64,000 bases of DNA from Cryptomeria japonica (lineage: Eukaryota > Streptophyta > Pinopsida > Cupressales > Cupressaceae). How positions within the stretch are numbered: position 1 is the stretch's first letter; the number at the start of each line of letters is the position of its first letter. Under the pieces are notes generated by a model, which was given only the letters and a program-made list of their open reading frames with translations, was not told the origin of the DNA and did not search any database. Where the stretch lies: positions 261,392,425-261,456,424 of the forward strand of contig NC_081415.1 of NCBI RefSeq assembly GCF_030272615.1. The letters run 5' to 3'. The position numbers and the translations under genes were made by a program. Shown one piece after another: positions 62,715 to 64,000 of this stretch.

Positions 62715-62719
62715 CCACA

Positions 62720-64000
62720 AAGAAATAAATAAGAGTATCACAACTGCACATAACATCACTATGTGACTACTATCTAGCCACCAACGAGGAAGGAAGGAAC
62801 AATCATCTAGCTATTACAGTAGCTCATCATGTGGTGTGGCCTAGTCACACGTCCACACGGCATGGCAGTGTGCACCTCGACATCACCCTGCATCACGTCA
62901 TCACGCGGCATGGCAATACTCCAAGTGGAGAAGACACGCAATGGATGTATCCCGCATGGTAGTGTACATGGCTAAGGTCCACCCACTTGTCTACCAACAC
63001 CTACTAACCGACAACTCATGTGGATAAACCTACCTTTCATGAAGACAAGGCAAAGGATCCTCCAAGATACATCATTACTATGCTCAAGAAGTGCCATCAA
63101 AATGCTCAAATAAAAGAAAGGAATAGGTCGACACACATAAACCTTATAAATTGGTTCATCAAAAGGGAAAGTATTGAGTACACCTTTAATATAGTTTCAT
63201 TATATAACTATATTTTTCCTCAAAATAGAGAAGCTAAAGTTACTTCACGCTGAAATTACTCGTACGCCGATCCATACTATTCAAGGAATGGTGACTTCTA
63301 ATACTGCCCCTTAACATACTAAATTACCAACAACCCTAGGTTTGGTACTCAATAGGGTAACAAATAAGAAACATCACATAAAAGTACGATTTTCCATACT
63401 CATAAGTAAACATATCCTCCATGGTCGATTACTTCACCAACCTATGGGCACTAGTTTCTTACAATACACAACAAAAGCACCAATACTGGTTTATTCACAT
63501 TAACGGGGAGTACTTTTCAGTACACTATCATCTACTCAAGGAAGGTTTTAATTATACTTCCCACATGAATAATTGAATAGAATTTATTCTAGATACAAGT
63601 ACTAAAATTCTTTACAATTCAAAATTACATAAGGAAGTAACATCATTCCTATATCTTTCACTAATACCACTCAACATTCATAATCACATTATTAAATATG
63701 CAAATTTCTTTCCGAAGCTTAAGACTTTCATCTTTCAATATGAAGCCAAAATGCAAAATTATAATCATATGCTTTATATACATTCTATTAAAATCAATGT
63801 ATTCTTTAGTAGCATTTCTACAAAAATCTTATAACAAGGTAGAAAGAAGGGAAAGAGAGTTTGATAGACAAAATATTTCTTACATAAGCACAAGATTAAC
63901 AAGATCACACAACATGATAAAATTTCTCACTATAGGCCTATCATCTTAATCGTACGGTTTTCATTTCACTACCGTTTTAGAAGAGTATCATTCGGCCTAA
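62720..64000. other. Anonymous sequence, probably continuation of the second long-LTR element
   Basis: Follows the CCACA target copy, so it was contiguous with 46515 before the insertion. No domain recognised. Moderate GC at 62800-63000, AT-rich afterwards. The frames at 63020-63253 and 63698-63949 have no support. Confidence 0.45.

Overview
The window looks like repeat-dominated nuclear DNA of a seed plant with a large, AT-rich genome. A gymnosperm (conifer-like) source fits the long LTRs, deep nesting and heavy decay, but that is inference. I find no host protein gene, rRNA, tRNA or CRISPR array that I can support. Almost everything recognisable is a transposable element or a tandem repeat.

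Layout. 1-2.3 kb: AT-rich, CAT-rich filler. 2.5-4.5 kb: a decayed minus-strand coiled-coil ORF. 4564-5960: a solo LTR with TAGAT target duplications. 5.97-8.6 kb: a probable Tat-type LTR fragment containing a 243 bp tandem duplication. 8.6-9.24 kb: three tandem ~212 bp units. 9.9-13.4 kb: (CA)n tracts and several tandem duplications. 13.4-23 kb: mostly anonymous, with a LINE ORF1 remnant (minus, 19.3-20.3 kb) between two ~500-600 bp direct repeats.

23.3-37.6 kb: a LINE ORF1 (plus) split by a 13.2 kb Ty3/gypsy chromovirus (minus). The chromovirus has ~4 kb LTRs, TSD CTTAT, an initiator-tRNA-Met-type PBS, a polypurine tract, and a gag-pol with a C-terminal chromodomain. Its coding region is full of stops that look like C-to-T decay. 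The LINE frame continues exactly across the insertion.

41.2-64 kb: a second long LTR of chromovirus type (41218-45367) with a perfect 70 bp palindrome, then anonymous internal sequence interrupted at 46520 by a retrotransposon (46521-62714, minus, TSD CCACA). That element has an iMet PBS, repeated AAGGGGAGTA tracts, a Gag-like protein with five zinc knuckles, and a ~1,200-codon second ORF of unknown function, but no protease, reverse transcriptase or integrase. Its second ORF is interrupted by a third element (48719-57193, plus, TSD GGTT[T/C]), also without reverse transcriptase, encoding a Tat-type protease and a G-patch domain. Hand-counted LTR divergence (about 4% for the outer element, about 2% for the inner one) agrees with the nesting order.

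For its mobility functions (reverse transcription, integration) each pol-less element would have to borrow enzymes from an autonomous relative. The window's most unusual content is the multi-knuckle, pol-less element with its large extra ORF, and the self-complementary GC-rich arrays inside the long LTRs.
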